Shown: positions 8,923 through 18,100, counted from the first letter of the stretch. The stretch: 64,000 nucleotides of DNA from JANQPX01 sp039197065 (GCA_039197065.1 JBCCUL010000007.1:186001-250000), one strand, 5' to 3'. Notes: generated from the sequence alone by a model not told the origin. Numbers and translations: made by a program.

Positions 8923-9252
8923 ATGCAGCGGATCGCCAAGATTATCCAGCTCAAGCCGGAAGCTATCGACGAATACAAACGAATCCACGCCGAGGTCTGG
9001 CCGGGCGTGCTGGCGACCATTGCCGCTTGTCATATCAAGAACTACTCGATCTTCCTCCGGGAGCCGGAGAACCTGCTGTTTGCTTATTTCGAATATCACG
9101 GGACCGATTTCGAGGCCGATATGGCCAAGATGGCGAAAGATGAGACCACGCAGCGCTGGTGGCAAATTACCGATCCGATGCAGGCATCACTGGAGAGCGC
9201 CGCCGAGGGCGAATGGTGGGCATCGACCGAGATGGTCTTTCATCAGGACTGA
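8923..9252 (+). CDS. rhaM: L-rhamnose mutarotase
   Basis: A 109-residue protein of the RhaM family, which interconverts alpha and beta anomers of L-rhamnose. It matches the family in length and layout: the start (QRIAKIIQLKPEAIDEYKRI), the active-site HAEVWPGV segment (catalytic His), NYSIFLREPENLLFAYFEY and TTQRWWQITDPMQ with the conserved WW pair. It lies in a tight plus-strand run behind an aldolase and a molybdopterin subunit. No rhamnose kinase (RhaB), isomerase (RhaA) or phosphoaldolase (RhaD) is present here, which fits a non-phosphorylative use of rhamnose or another 6-deoxy sugar. Confidence 0.9.
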   Translation: MQRIAKIIQLKPEAIDEYKRIHAEVWPGVLATIAACHIKNYSIFLREPENLLFAYFEYHGTDFEADMAKMAKDETTQRWWQITDPMQASLESAAEGEWWASTEMVFHQD

Positions 9253-9286
9253 TTTCAGGAAAAACACCAACCTATTGAGGTGATCC

Positions 9287-10942
9287 ATGACCGATTATTA
9301 TGCGCTTGGTTCCTTCACATGGCCGCTTTCGAACGCGAACGCCGAGTCACAGCTTTGGTTCGATCGCGGCATGATCTGGTGCTTCAGCTATAACCACGAA
9401 GAGGCGATCGCCTGTTTCAGAAAGGCGCTCAACCATGATCCCGATTGCGCGCTCGCCCGTTTCGGCATCGCTTACGCCGTCGGCCCCAATTACAACCGCA
9501 CCTGGGACCTCTTCGATCCCGCCGCCAAGGAAGAAGCGCTTGCGATCGCCTATGACGAAAGTCGGGCAGCGCTGACACATGCAGACGACCTGCCGCCGGC
9601 GGAAAAGGCGCTTGTCCAAGCCCTGCCCGCACGCTACCCACAGCGGGATCCGATCGAGGACCAAAGCGGCTGGGATCGAGCGTTTGCCGATGCCATGCGC
9701 CAGGTCTATGAAGACCACCCCGACGATTTGAACGTCAGGACCTTCTTCGTCGAAGCCATCATGAACCTGACGCCCTGGAAGATGTGGGATCTGGCCACCG
9801 GCAAGGCGGCCGAGGGAGCGGGCACGGACGAGGCGAGCGCCGTTCTGGAAGGTGCGCTCGCCGATCATCCTGCAGCCTGGAATCATCCAGGCCTTCTCCA
9901 TCTGAACGTCCATCTGATGGAGATGTCACCCTTTCCGGAGCGTGCGCTTCGCGCCGGCGACCGGCTCCGCGAGCTGGTGCCGGATGCCGGTCATCTGATC
10001 CACATGCCGACCCATCTGGACGTGCAATGCGGCCATTATGCCGACGTGCTCCACTGGAACCAGAAGGCTATCGAAGCCGACCGGAAATTCCTGGAGCGCG
10101 AGGGGCCGATGAACTTCTATTCGGCCTATCGCATCCACAATTACCATTTCGCGATCTATGGCGGCATGTTCCTGGGACAGTACGCTCCGGCGCTTGCAGC
10201 CGCAGAGGAACTGATCGACACCATGCCGGAAGCGCTGCTCCGCCTGGAGAGCCCGCCGATGGCCGATCATCTCGAAGGCTATCTCTCGATGAAGCAGCAT
10301 GTGCTGGTGCGCTTCGGCCGCTGGCATGAGATTATCGAACAGGCGCTGCCTGCCGATGCCGACCTCTATCGTGTGACCACAGCGATGACGCTCTACGCCA
10401 AAGGCGTCGCCCATTCGGCTCTCGGCCACATCGAGGAGGCGGAGGCAGCGCGGGAAGATTTTCTGAAGGCAAAGGCCGCTGTTCCCGACAGCCGGCGGGT
10501 CCATAACAATATCGTGCCGGATCTCCTTCAGATCGGCGAGGCCATGCTGGAGGGCGAGCTCGACTATCGAAAGGCGAATTACGACAAGGCATTTGCCCAT
10601 CTCCGCCGCGCCGTTCAGCTTGATGACGCGCTACCCTATGACGAGCCTTGGGGCTGGATGCAGCCGACGCGCCATGCGCTCGGCGCCCTTCTCCTGGAAC
10701 AGGGTGAGATCAACGAGGCGGAGGCCGTCTATCGTGCCGACCTGGGTCTCGATGGCAAGCTCTCGCGCGCCTGCCAGCATCCGGACAATCCCTGGAGCCT
10801 GCATGGCCTGCATGAATGTCTGAAACGGCGCGGCGAGACGACGGAAATCGCCCTCATCAAGCAGCGCCTCGACCTCGCCTCCGCGCGTGCAGACATCCCC
10901 ATCACCGCCTCATGCTTCTGCCGAATGGATCGCGCTGCCTGA
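9287..10942 (+). CDS. Tetratricopeptide repeat protein (551 aa)
   Basis: A 551-residue all-helical protein without signal peptide. Degenerate TPR units are visible, for example LWFDRGMIWCFSYNHEEAIA with CFRKALNHDPDCALARFGIA near residues 23-62, and further A/L-rich helix pairs near 250-330 and 360-500. The central part has MNLTPWKMWDL and HLNVHLMEMSP-type blocks found in a conserved TPR family of unknown role. It follows rhaM by 34 bp and is probably the last gene of the 5.8-10.9 kb operon. No enzymatic motif is evident; a scaffold or assembly role is possible but unproven. Confidence 0.8.
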   Translation: MTDYYALGSFTWPLSNANAESQLWFDRGMIWCFSYNHEEAIACFRKALNHDPDCALARFGIAYAVGPNYNRTWDLFDPAAKEEALAIAYDESRAALTHADDLPPAEKALVQALPARYPQRDPIEDQSGWDRAFADAMRQVYEDHPDDLNVRTFFVEAIMNLTPWKMWDLATGKAAEGAGTDEASAVLEGALADHPAAWNHPGLLHLNVHLMEMSPFPERALRAGDRLRELVPDAGHLIHMPTHLDVQCGHYADVLHWNQKAIEADRKFLEREGPMNFYSAYRIHNYHFAIYGGMFLGQYAPALAAAEELIDTMPEALLRLESPPMADHLEGYLSMKQHVLVRFGRWHEIIEQALPADADLYRVTTAMTLYAKGVAHSALGHIEEAEAAREDFLKAKAAVPDSRRVHNNIVPDLLQIGEAMLEGELDYRKANYDKAFAHLRRAVQLDDALPYDEPWGWMQPTRHALGALLLEQGEINEAEAVYRADLGLDGKLSRACQHPDNPWSLHGLHECLKRRGETTEIALIKQRLDLASARADIPITASCFCRMDRAA

Positions 10943-11068
10943 CCATACGCTGACCCGACCGGATCCCAGCCGGGTGTGCATCCGGCATGCTCGATGAGCG
11001 CCGCTGGAGCTTTTCCCGATCAGGTGTACGCACCCGGTCGATAAGGAAATGCGGCGAAACAATGAGAT

Positions 11069-11108
11069 AGAGCGTTCATTCCGATCATATCTGATCGGGA
11101 TGCGCTCT
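11069..11108. repeat. Imperfect palindrome (GATCGG-type intergenic hairpin)
   Basis: AGAGCG at 11069-11074 pairs with CGCTCT at 11103-11108, and CATTCCGATCA pairs with TGATCGGGATG around a short TATC loop. The hairpin stands between the TPR gene and the convergent small gene at 11112 and could end transcription from both sides, although there is no clear U-tract. A smaller relative with the same TTCCGATC/GATCGGAA arms is at 34635-34656. Hairpins of this look are common between genes in rhizobia. Confidence 0.55.
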
Positions 11109-11111
11109 AGG

Positions 11112-11333
11112 TCAGCTTTGGTGAGAATGCGACGTCAGCACCGGCTGCGTGATCCGATGCCAGACGGAGCGCAGCGACGCTATAAGGGCCCTGCCGATGC
11201 TGGCAAAAGCTTCATTGCGTAGTGCTCGGGCGTTGGCGAGATGCTGCTCACGCAGCTGATATTCATCTCTCTGATCGCCGGTCCATACCGGCTGCTTCAG
11301 CCGCCGAGACAATGCGTTGACAGATTCGAACAT
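11112..11333 (-). CDS. Small hypothetical protein (73 aa)
   Basis: The frame is open from 11399, but the ATG at 11333 is preceded by GGAAGAG at good spacing, giving a 73-residue protein starting MFESVNALSRRLKQPVWTG. It is basic, helical (RDEYQLREQHLANARALRNEAFASI) and lacks a signal peptide. It resembles the short Arg/Leu-rich proteins common in alphaproteobacteria, but I cannot name a family with confidence. It is convergent with the TPR gene and has a long non-coding leader region behind it (11334-11864). Confidence 0.6.
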   Translation of the reverse strand: MFESVNALSRRLKQPVWTGDQRDEYQLREQHLANARALRNEAFASIGRALIASLRSVWHRITQPVLTSHSHQS

Positions 11334-11601
11334 GACCACTCTTCCTTTCCAATCGATCATCGTCAGATGTCGGGCCGGGATCGTCCCGGCGCTCGACATA
11401 GACGATCAACAGATCGGAAGATGGCTAACAAGCGGCGTGCTTACATCACCCAATAGTGCATAACAGATATGACAGTCATCTACGCATATCGGCCATGCGA
11501 ACTTGGCTTTGGCGTTGCGACGGGTGACACCAAACCGCCTGACCACTGACCGTCCTGCGCCTGTGCCGAGGGGCGAATTGAGCCTACTTCCTAACTCTTC
11601 A

Positions 11602-11736
11602 TTAACCCCGTTCTGCTATGTCTTTTCCTGGTCCATGCGATCCTGCGAATCCGAACTTCGCCCTACCTTTCTCGACGGGTGGGCAGATTCCCAGGGTCGC
11701 ATGGACCAGGAAGCCAAGGTGACATGACAGGGTTAA
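11602..11736 (+). repeat. TTAA-ended long-hairpin element, full copy
   Basis: The ends TTAACCCC (11602-11609) and GGGTTAA (11730-11736) are inverted. Inside, CTGGTCCATGCGATCCTG (from 11628) pairs with CAGGGTCGCATGGACCAG, an 18-base stem with one G-U pair. The full copy at 18159-18300 has the same architecture, and the outer stem pair U-A here is C-G there, a compensatory change. The remaining bases of the 531-bp gap 11334-11864 hold no convincing gene; a 74-residue frame across this element is just its translation. The element could be a MITE-like repeat or a structured RNA. Confidence 0.65.
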
Positions 11737-11864
11737 GAAAGCGTCAACGCCGGAAATCGCGCGTCGATATGGAGACTACGGGAGATGTAGAAACAGTCAG
11801 TGTCCAGACGGGTTGGTATTCCATAAGAAACATTAGGAGATCTGTCTGAGCGCCTTGCCCCCCA

Positions 11865-12794
11865 TCAAGATGAAGGCGGCAGGGTCACCCCTGTCTGCTC
11901 AGTGATCCGGCCATAATGCTCGATGCGCCTGTGGCGTTCGAAGGCGAAGGTGCTTTCCTTATAGTGCCGGCACAGATCGAGATCGCAGTCGAAGGCGATC
12001 ACCTCGTCCTCCTCGGTCAATGTCTGCGCCATGATCTCGCCGGTGGGCGCCACGATGCAGGAGCCGCCGAACATGTGGAAACCGTCCTCAGCTCCGGCCT
12101 TGGCGGTGGCGGCGACCCAGGTCGCGTTCTGATAGGCGCCTGCCTGCACCGAGAGCTTGTGATGGAACATGCGGAGATGGGTGGGTTCGGGATGATAGAT
12201 ATTGTGGCTCGGCGTGTTGAAACCGAGGGCCACCAGCTCCACGCCTTGCAGGCCCATGACACGGTAGGCCTCGGGCCAGCGCCGGTCATTGCAGATCAGC
12301 ATGCCGAGAATGCTGTCGAAGGCACGCCACACCGGAAAGCCGAGATCGCCGGGCTGGAAATATTTCTTCTCCAGATGCTGAAACGGCAGATGCGGCCGGT
12401 CATCGGCATGGCCGGGTAGATGCACCTTTCGATACTTCCCGAGAATTCGCCCATCGGGTCCGACGAGAATGGACGTATTATACCGACCGCCGGCGGCAGC
12501 TTCGGCGTAGCCGAGGTAGAAGCCCAGCCCGAGGCGGGCGGCCTCCTCGAAGAGAGGTTTGGTTTCGGTACTAGGCATCTCATGCTCGAAGAAGCGGTCA
12601 GCCTCCTCGTCGCTGTCATACCAGTAGCGCGGAAAGAACGTGGTGAGCGCGAGCTCGGGGAAGACCACGAAGCGGCAGCCCTTCCCATGGGCCTCGCGCA
12701 GCATCTCGATCAACCGTTTGACCACCGATGGCCGATCATCAGCGAGATGGATCGGACCGAGTTGCGCGCAGGCGACATTTAAGCGACGGGACAT
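11865..12794 (-). CDS. N-carbamoyl-D-amino acid hydrolase (D-carbamoylase)
   Basis: A 309-residue carbon-nitrogen hydrolase. It matches the Agrobacterium-type D-carbamoylase in length and block order: FVVFPELALTTFFPR (catalytic Glu47), KYRKVHLPGH (Lys123), FQHLEKKYFQPGDLGFPV, MLICNDRRWPEA (nucleophile Cys168) and SCIVAPTGEIMA. The enzyme releases CO2 and ammonia from N-carbamoyl-D-amino acids, the last step of hydantoin or dihydropyrimidine-type degradation. No hydantoinase or racemase is in the window. It lies 138 bp downstream of the DUF1989-GcvT gene on the same strand, beyond a palindromic repeat. It could instead act on another carbamoyl or ureido compound made by this cluster. Confidence 0.9.
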   Translation of the reverse strand: MSRRLNVACAQLGPIHLADDRPSVVKRLIEMLREAHGKGCRFVVFPELALTTFFPRYWYDSDEEADRFFEHEMPSTETKPLFEEAARLGLGFYLGYAEAAAGGRYNTSILVGPDGRILGKYRKVHLPGHADDRPHLPFQHLEKKYFQPGDLGFPVWRAFDSILGMLICNDRRWPEAYRVMGLQGVELVALGFNTPSHNIYHPEPTHLRMFHHKLSVQAGAYQNATWVAATAKAGAEDGFHMFGGSCIVAPTGEIMAQTLTEEDEVIAFDCDLDLCRHYKESTFAFERHRRIEHYGRITEQTGVTLPPSS

Positions 12795-12916
12795 AAGGGC
12801 TCCTCAACAAGCGACGACCACCGATCCTAACGCAAACGATACCTAAGTGTCCTTTCCCAACGTTCTCAAACCTGGGCGCATACCGCCGCGCTCGACCGTG
12901 GCGGTCAAACGTCCAT

Positions 12917-12932
12917 GCCGTGGCCACGCCAC
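12917..12932. repeat. Palindromic CGTGGCCACG element abutting a stop codon
   Basis: GTGGCGTGGCCACGGC, read on the minus strand, begins at the base after the TAG stop of the DUF1989-GcvT gene. The core CGTGGCCACG is a perfect palindrome. The same sequence occurs at 22869-22883 and 44109-44125 and repeatedly in the array 18680-19263. The rest of 12795-12916 shows nothing identifiable. Confidence 0.6.
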
Positions 12933-15263
12933 CTAGGCTCGGGGGCGCTCTCTTTTGGGATCGATGAAGGGTATGCCGGTTATCCTGGCCGGCAGGCGTT
13001 TCATATGGCCATCCAGGCGACCGACCTCGATCGCCTGATCGGACTCACAGGCTTCGACGTCCAGTCTTGCCATGGCGATGGATCGTCCGAGGCTCGGCGA
13101 GCGGGTGGCGCTGGTGATCACGCCGACCTGATGGCGGCCGATGAAGAGAGGATCGCCGTGGGACGCGACCTCCTCGCCATCCAGGATCAGGCCGACGAGC
13201 TTTCGGCGCGGCGCTTCGCTGTTTCTGATCAATGCGTCCCGGCCGATAAAGTCCGGCTTCTTCAGATCGACGGCAAAGCCGAGACCGGACTCGAACGCGT
13301 CGACATCCGGGCCGAACTCGGCGCCAGCGACCATCAGACCGGATTCGATCCGCAGCATGTCCAGCGCATCATTGCCCATGGGCTTCAGGCCGAAGGGTCG
13401 GCCAGCCTCGATCAGACCGTCCCAAATGGCGAGAGCGTTTTGGCGATCGCAAAAAATCTCACAGCCGAGTTCGCCGGTGAAACCGCTTCGGGTCAGGAGA
13501 AAAGGCGGTCCTTCGCGGTCATGCAGGCGGCCGATGGTGCAGCCGAACCATTTGAGATTATCGAGGCCGACCTGCGTCGGCTGCGTGAACAGAATTTCTC
13601 TGAGAAGATCACGACTTTTCGGGCCCTGTAGCGCGAGGTTCGGCATCGCTGACGACAGGGATTTGATCCAGACCTTGAACCCATGCTCGGCTGCGATGTC
13701 TTTGAGCTGCTTCGCGCTTTCATCCGAACCGCAGCACCAGCGAAAGACTTCGGGCGCCAGGCGGAACAAGGTGCCGTCATCGAGAACATGGCCGGCGCGA
13801 TCACACAACAGGCCGTAGAGGCCGCGATTGACCGAGAGCTTCCTGACATTGCGGGTGAGCGCCAAGTCGAGGAGACGTTCGGCATCGGGACCGAGCACAT
13901 CGAACTTTCGAAGGGACGACATATCCTGCAAGGTCACCGCCTCGCGGCAAGCCCAATATTCATCGATGGCGCGCGTGCCTTCGAAACTGCTGGGCGCCCA
14001 GACGTCACGCGCCGCGGCGAAGCTTCGGGTGAGCGCCGATGTGCGCGGATGAAAAGCACTTTCCTCGGTCAGAACAGCCTCCGCTTCGGGAGCCGCCCGA
14101 TAAGCGATCGCGCGCCTGATCGGACGTTTCGGTTTGTAGACACGGACATGGATATCAGTCGGATTCCAGCCGTTGATCGGATCGACATCGTCGGGGCAGG
14201 CCGTGGACACGCAGACCAGATCGGTCAGCGCCTGCATCACCACATAGTCCCCCGGACGGGACCAAGCCTCGTCCGAACGAAGGCGATTGTCCGTCGGCAT
14301 GATCCAGGAATTGAAGAAGAAATTGATCGCCGGCCAGGCGGCCCGGCGGCCGATGCTATAGGGCTCATAAGCATCGGAGATGTTGTCCGAGCAGTTCCGA
14401 TGACCGGGAAAACCGCGTTCCTCATAGCCGCGCGCGGTGCAGGCGAGCGCGAAGGTGTCATGACGGCCAACCGTGTCCTGCACGACCGCGAGAAGTGGGC
14501 GCATGTCCTGATCGAAGAATTTGTCGAACAAACCAGGGCCTGGATAGGCCCCGCCGACGACCGTGCGCGTGACGGCGCTGTCGATGTGGCGCTCGATCCC
14601 GGCGTCGAGCGCATCGGCGCGCATCGCCATGAAGTCGGAGCATTGGCGGCCGTCGACATCGATGATCTGGATGTAGTCGCCCTTTGCGACGCTGTAGGCG
14701 CGCGCGGTGGCGCGATCGACGCGCCATTCGTCACGGATCTCGCCAAGAGGTTCGGGCAGCCCTTCTGTCGGCGGACCGGCTCGCGCAATTTCGATGGTCA
14801 TGCCGCCGCCAGCGCCACCAGCGGTCATCGCCGACGGCCGGACCGGCAGGATGATCCAGAGATCGAGCCTGCCTTCGATGCCGAGCGTGAAGATTTCGCC
14901 AGGCGCCGTTTCATCGTCGAAGACCGGATAGCCGAGTGGTGTCCTCGTCTCTGCATCGCGGGCCGAGAACCACTCGTCGAAGGCGCGGCGATCCCAGCCT
15001 TCATTCGAAAGCTCTAAAAGCGTTTGGCCCTTCAGCCCGAGCGATGAGGGATCCTGTGCGCCACTGTCATCGAAGGGAACCAGCCATGCGATCGCAGCCC
15101 CTTCGTCGTTGGCGAGATTGAGCAGGTCGCCTGGGCTGAGCCGAAGCTGGACCGTTTCGCCATAGCGAAGCTGCCGTCGTTCTGGACCGTTAGGATCGAC
15201 GAAGCCGGGATAACGGATCGATCCCGAGGCCAAGCCCCCTCTTTCTGGCGCGTGGATGAGCAT
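12933..15263 (-). CDS. Fusion of DUF1989 (urea carboxylase-associated) and GcvT-type aminomethyltransferase
   Basis: A 776-residue protein with three parts. Residues 1-175 form a DUF1989-like N-terminal region (RYGETVQLRLSPGDLLNLAN). Residues about 180-375 are a DUF1989 domain with its conserved blocks GRQCSDFMA, GHRNCSDN and GWNPTDIHV. About 415-776 is a GcvT/DMGDH-type folate-binding domain (DEYWACREAVTLQDMSSLRKFDVLGPDA, then FTGELGCEIFC and the C-terminal GVITSATRSPSLGRSIAMARL barrel). GcvT domains move one-carbon units from methylated amines to tetrahydrofolate. Placed 27 bp after caiD in the carnitine-to-betaine run, it may process a betaine-derived methyl group or a ureido compound (inference). 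The start ATG at 15263 has no strong ribosome-binding site. Confidence 0.85.
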   Translation of the reverse strand: MLIHAPERGGLASGSIRYPGFVDPNGPERRQLRYGETVQLRLSPGDLLNLANDEGAAIAWLVPFDDSGAQDPSSLGLKGQTLLELSNEGWDRRAFDEWFSARDAETRTPLGYPVFDDETAPGEIFTLGIEGRLDLWIILPVRPSAMTAGGAGGGMTIEIARAGPPTEGLPEPLGEIRDEWRVDRATARAYSVAKGDYIQIIDVDGRQCSDFMAMRADALDAGIERHIDSAVTRTVVGGAYPGPGLFDKFFDQDMRPLLAVVQDTVGRHDTFALACTARGYEERGFPGHRNCSDNISDAYEPYSIGRRAAWPAINFFFNSWIMPTDNRLRSDEAWSRPGDYVVMQALTDLVCVSTACPDDVDPINGWNPTDIHVRVYKPKRPIRRAIAYRAAPEAEAVLTEESAFHPRTSALTRSFAAARDVWAPSSFEGTRAIDEYWACREAVTLQDMSSLRKFDVLGPDAERLLDLALTRNVRKLSVNRGLYGLLCDRAGHVLDDGTLFRLAPEVFRWCCGSDESAKQLKDIAAEHGFKVWIKSLSSAMPNLALQGPKSRDLLREILFTQPTQVGLDNLKWFGCTIGRLHDREGPPFLLTRSGFTGELGCEIFCDRQNALAIWDGLIEAGRPFGLKPMGNDALDMLRIESGLMVAGAEFGPDVDAFESGLGFAVDLKKPDFIGRDALIRNSEAPRRKLVGLILDGEEVASHGDPLFIGRHQVGVITSATRSPSLGRSIAMARLDVEACESDQAIEVGRLDGHMKRLPARITGIPFIDPKRERPRA

Positions 15264-15290
15264 GCTTTTCCTTGGCGTGCCGGTCTGACC

Positions 15291-16088
15291 CTACCGCCCC
15301 TTCCAGACGGGGTCGCGCTTCTCGGCGAAGGCCTTCGCCCCTTCGAGATTGTCCTCGGAGCCGTAGAGGACATCGACCGTCCTGAGCTTGCGCTTGGTGA
15401 TGCGGTTCATGCAGTCCTGGAATTTGCTGTCCTCGGCATCGCGCACGATCTCCTTGATCGCCGCATAGACCAGCGGCGGCCCGCTGGCGAGTGTTTGTAC
15501 AAGCTCCATCGCCTTTTCTCGTAACCCATCTTGCGGCAGCAAGTGGTTGACGAAGCCCCAGCGGTGGGCCTCCTCGGCGTCCAGCCAACGGCCGGTGAGC
15601 AACATCTCCATGGCGATGTGATAGGGGATGCGCTTCGGGAGCTTGATCGAAGCCGCATCAGCGACGGTGCCGGAGCGGATCTCTGGCAGCGCGAAGCTGG
15701 CGGTCTCGGAGGCGAGGATGATATCCGCCGAAAGCGCGAGTTCGAGGCCACCGCCGCAGCAGATGCCGTTGACCGCAACGACCACCGGCTTGTTCAGATC
15801 ACGCAGCTCCTGCAGCCCGCCGAAACCGCCGACGCCGTAATCGCCATCGACCGCATCGCCCTCGGTCGCGGCCTTCAGATCCCAGCCCGGACAGAAGAAC
15901 TTTTCTCCCTCGGCGCGCAGGAGCGCTACGCGCAGCGCCTCATCGTCGCGAAAGGCCGAAAAGACATCGCCCATGATGCGGCTGGTGGCGAGGTCGATCG
16001 CATTCGCCTTCGGACGATCGAGGATCACCTCGAGCACAGCGCCGTCGATCGCACATTTTATGGGTCCGTCGATAGGGTAGGTCGTCAT
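15291..16088 (-). CDS. caiD: Carnitinyl-CoA dehydratase/crotonobetainyl-CoA hydratase
   Basis: A 265-residue crotonase-fold enzyme of the CaiD group, interconverting L-carnitinyl-CoA and crotonobetainyl-CoA in the cytoplasm. It shows the CoA/oxyanion blocks KFFCPGWDLKAATEGD (about 63-78) and NGICCGGGLELALSADI, with the two active-site glutamates in GGGLELAL and LPEIRSG. The length equals that of enteric CaiD. Its ATG overlaps the stop of the upstream CoA ligase by four bases (16085-16088), so the two are translationally coupled. Together with the acyl-CoA dehydrogenase and carnitine dehydrogenase upstream, the expected direction here is hydration of crotonobetainyl-CoA to carnitinyl-CoA. Confidence 0.88.
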   Translation of the reverse strand: MTTYPIDGPIKCAIDGAVLEVILDRPKANAIDLATSRIMGDVFSAFRDDEALRVALLRAEGEKFFCPGWDLKAATEGDAVDGDYGVGGFGGLQELRDLNKPVVVAVNGICCGGGLELALSADIILASETASFALPEIRSGTVADAASIKLPKRIPYHIAMEMLLTGRWLDAEEAHRWGFVNHLLPQDGLREKAMELVQTLASGPPLVYAAIKEIVRDAEDSKFQDCMNRITKRKLRTVDVLYGSEDNLEGAKAFAEKRDPVWKGR

Positions 16089-18100
16089 TCCATCCTCGCT
16101 ATCAGCGCGTCAACGGCAATGGCTTCTGTCGGCGTCACCAAAAGCGGATTCACCTCGACTTCAACCACGGAAGCGGCGTTCGCGACAACATAAGCCTGAA
16201 TCGCCAGAATGGCGTCAAGGACCCGGTGCATGTCTGCCGCCGGTTTGCCGCGGTATCCGCGGAGCAGCTTGCCGATCCGGAGCTCGGACAGGGCCTTCTC
16301 GATGTCATGGCGTGAGGCAGGAATGAGGAGCGATGCGCTATCCTCCAGGAGCTCGGTGAGCGTCCCGCCCGCCCCCAAGGTCAGGACGAAGCCATGGGCG
16401 GGATCGCGGACGACACCGATGAGCAGCTCGGCGACCGGATCCTTCACCATCGCTTCGATCAGGAAGCGATCGGTATGCATCGACTTGCCTGCTTCGAGAA
16501 CATCAGCATGGCAGGCAAGGCCGAGCCGCACCAGTCCCGCCTCCGACTTGTGCGCCGCCCCCTCGCCTTTGAGTACCACCGGAAAGCCGATGGCGCTCGC
16601 CTCTACAGCCGCCTCTTCCAGCGTCGCCGCACGCCTCGATGCCGGCACTTTCAGACCAAAGCCAGCGAGCGCTTTCTTCGCTGCCGCCTCGGTGAGGGTG
16701 GCGGGCATGCCATCGCCGCGGGAAAGGAGGATGGGCTCATCCCTTTCCATGCGCGCCTGCTGGCTCGCTGCGAGGCTGGAAAGCGCATCGTCGAGACCGA
16801 GAAACGGTACGATCCCTGCACCCATTGCGCGCTCAGCGACCTCTTCGGCCATGTTCTCCGGCAATGTTGCGATCAGCGCGAAAGGCCGCCCGCATTCGAC
16901 CTTGGCGGCGATCAAGGCATCGAGGGCGATGTCCCAGTCAGCGTGGTCGCATCGCTCCGGATGTGGGTAATCGAGCACCAAGCAGGTCATGTCGACTTCC
17001 GGCGCCACCATGGAGGCAAACACGCCCTTAAGCGCTTCCGCATTCCGCCAGATATTGGTGTGATAATCGAGCGGATTGGCAAGGGTGATGCCATCCCCAA
17101 GATATGTTTGCAGCACCCTTTTTTGTTTATCGGTAAGCGATGGGAAATCGAGAGGCAATCCCTCGGCCGCGTCGGCCATCAGGCTGGCTTCTCCACCGGA
17201 GCAGCTGAGCGAGGCGATGCGGTCGAAGCGCTGGCAGCCATGGAGATGGACGAGGCCGAGTGTCGAGAGAAATTCGGTCAGGCTCTCGACCTTGATCATG
17301 CCAAGGCGCGCCATCAGCGCCCTGGCGCCCGCATCGCTCCCGGCGACCGAAGCGGTGTGCGACAGGGTCGCCTGCTGCGCAGCCGCCGATCGCCCCGCCT
17401 TCAGGATGACGATCGCCTTTCCGAGAGCCTGGGCTCGCTTCGTCAAAGCTTCGAGGGCCCGTATGTCGCCAAAGCCTTCCACATGCAGGCCGAGCGCCGT
17501 GACACGATCATCTCCAAGAAGCTCCTGGCCGATATCCGCCATGCCCACACTTGCCTGATTGCCGGCTGCGGCGAGATAGGCAATCGGCAGGCCGCGTCGT
17601 TGCATGGAAAGATTGAGGAGCACATTGGAGGACTGGCCGATAATCGCGACGCCGCGCTTGACGGGTTTCAGTCCGTGGACATCGGGCCAGAGTGCGGCGC
17701 CTTCGAGGTTGTTGATGAAGCCATAGCAATTCGGGCCGAGCAGCGGCATGTCGCCGGCGGCCGCAAGCAGCGACTCCTGCAGATCGCACCCATCCTTCGC
17801 CTCCTTGAAGCCGCTCGCAAAGCAGACGGCGCCACCGGCGCCTCGGTTGACGAGAGCTTCGACGACCTCAATGGTGGCATTGCGATTGACACCTATGAAG
17901 CTGGCGTCCGGCGCATCCGTGAGGTCTTGGATGCTCTTGAAGGCGGGCAGATCGGCCACCGTTTCCCGCGTCGGATGCACAGGCCAGACCGGCCCATCAA
18001 ATCCGCTCCTCCGGCAACAGCCGACCACCGCCTCGCACCAGGCGCCACCACCGACGACCGCGATCGATCTCGGCCGCAGCAGACGCCGGAGCTTCTTCAT
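16085..18100 (-). CDS. ADP-forming acyl-CoA ligase (acetate-CoA ligase family)
   Basis: A 671-residue NDP-forming CoA ligase with the standard fused order. An N-terminal CoA-binding Rossmann domain (1-130, opening LRPRSIAVVGGG) is followed by flavodoxin-like succinyl-CoA-ligase domains (about 145-430, with the SHTASVAGSD segment near the phospho-histidine region). A C-terminal ATP-grasp domain (about 450-671: GFPVVLKGEGAAHKSEAGLVRLGL, ending VEVEVNPLLVTP) completes it. It activates a carboxylic acid to its CoA ester using ATP and releasing ADP. Overlap with caiD suggests the substrate is gamma-butyrobetaine, crotonobetaine or carnitine, a job usually done by AMP-forming CaiC. The substrate is inferred from position only. 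Confidence 0.88.
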   Translation of the reverse strand: MKKLRRLLRPRSIAVVGGGAWCEAVVGCCRRSGFDGPVWPVHPTRETVADLPAFKSIQDLTDAPDASFIGVNRNATIEVVEALVNRGAGGAVCFASGFKEAKDGCDLQESLLAAAGDMPLLGPNCYGFINNLEGAALWPDVHGLKPVKRGVAIIGQSSNVLLNLSMQRRGLPIAYLAAAGNQASVGMADIGQELLGDDRVTALGLHVEGFGDIRALEALTKRAQALGKAIVILKAGRSAAAQQATLSHTASVAGSDAGARALMARLGMIKVESLTEFLSTLGLVHLHGCQRFDRIASLSCSGGEASLMADAAEGLPLDFPSLTDKQKRVLQTYLGDGITLANPLDYHTNIWRNAEALKGVFASMVAPEVDMTCLVLDYPHPERCDHADWDIALDALIAAKVECGRPFALIATLPENMAEEVAERAMGAGIVPFLGLDDALSSLAASQQARMERDEPILLSRGDGMPATLTEAAAKKALAGFGLKVPASRRAATLEEAAVEASAIGFPVVLKGEGAAHKSEAGLVRLGLACHADVLEAGKSMHTDRFLIEAMVKDPVAELLIGVVRDPAHGFVLTLGAGGTLTELLEDSASLLIPASRHDIEKALSELRIGKLLRGYRGKPAADMHRVLDAILAIQAYVVANAASVVEVEVNPLLVTPTEAIAVDALIARME

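Noticed and set aside
11503..11727. 74-residue plus-strand frame
   Set aside because: It covers the TTAA-ended hairpin element, has no ribosome-binding site and no protein-like pattern.
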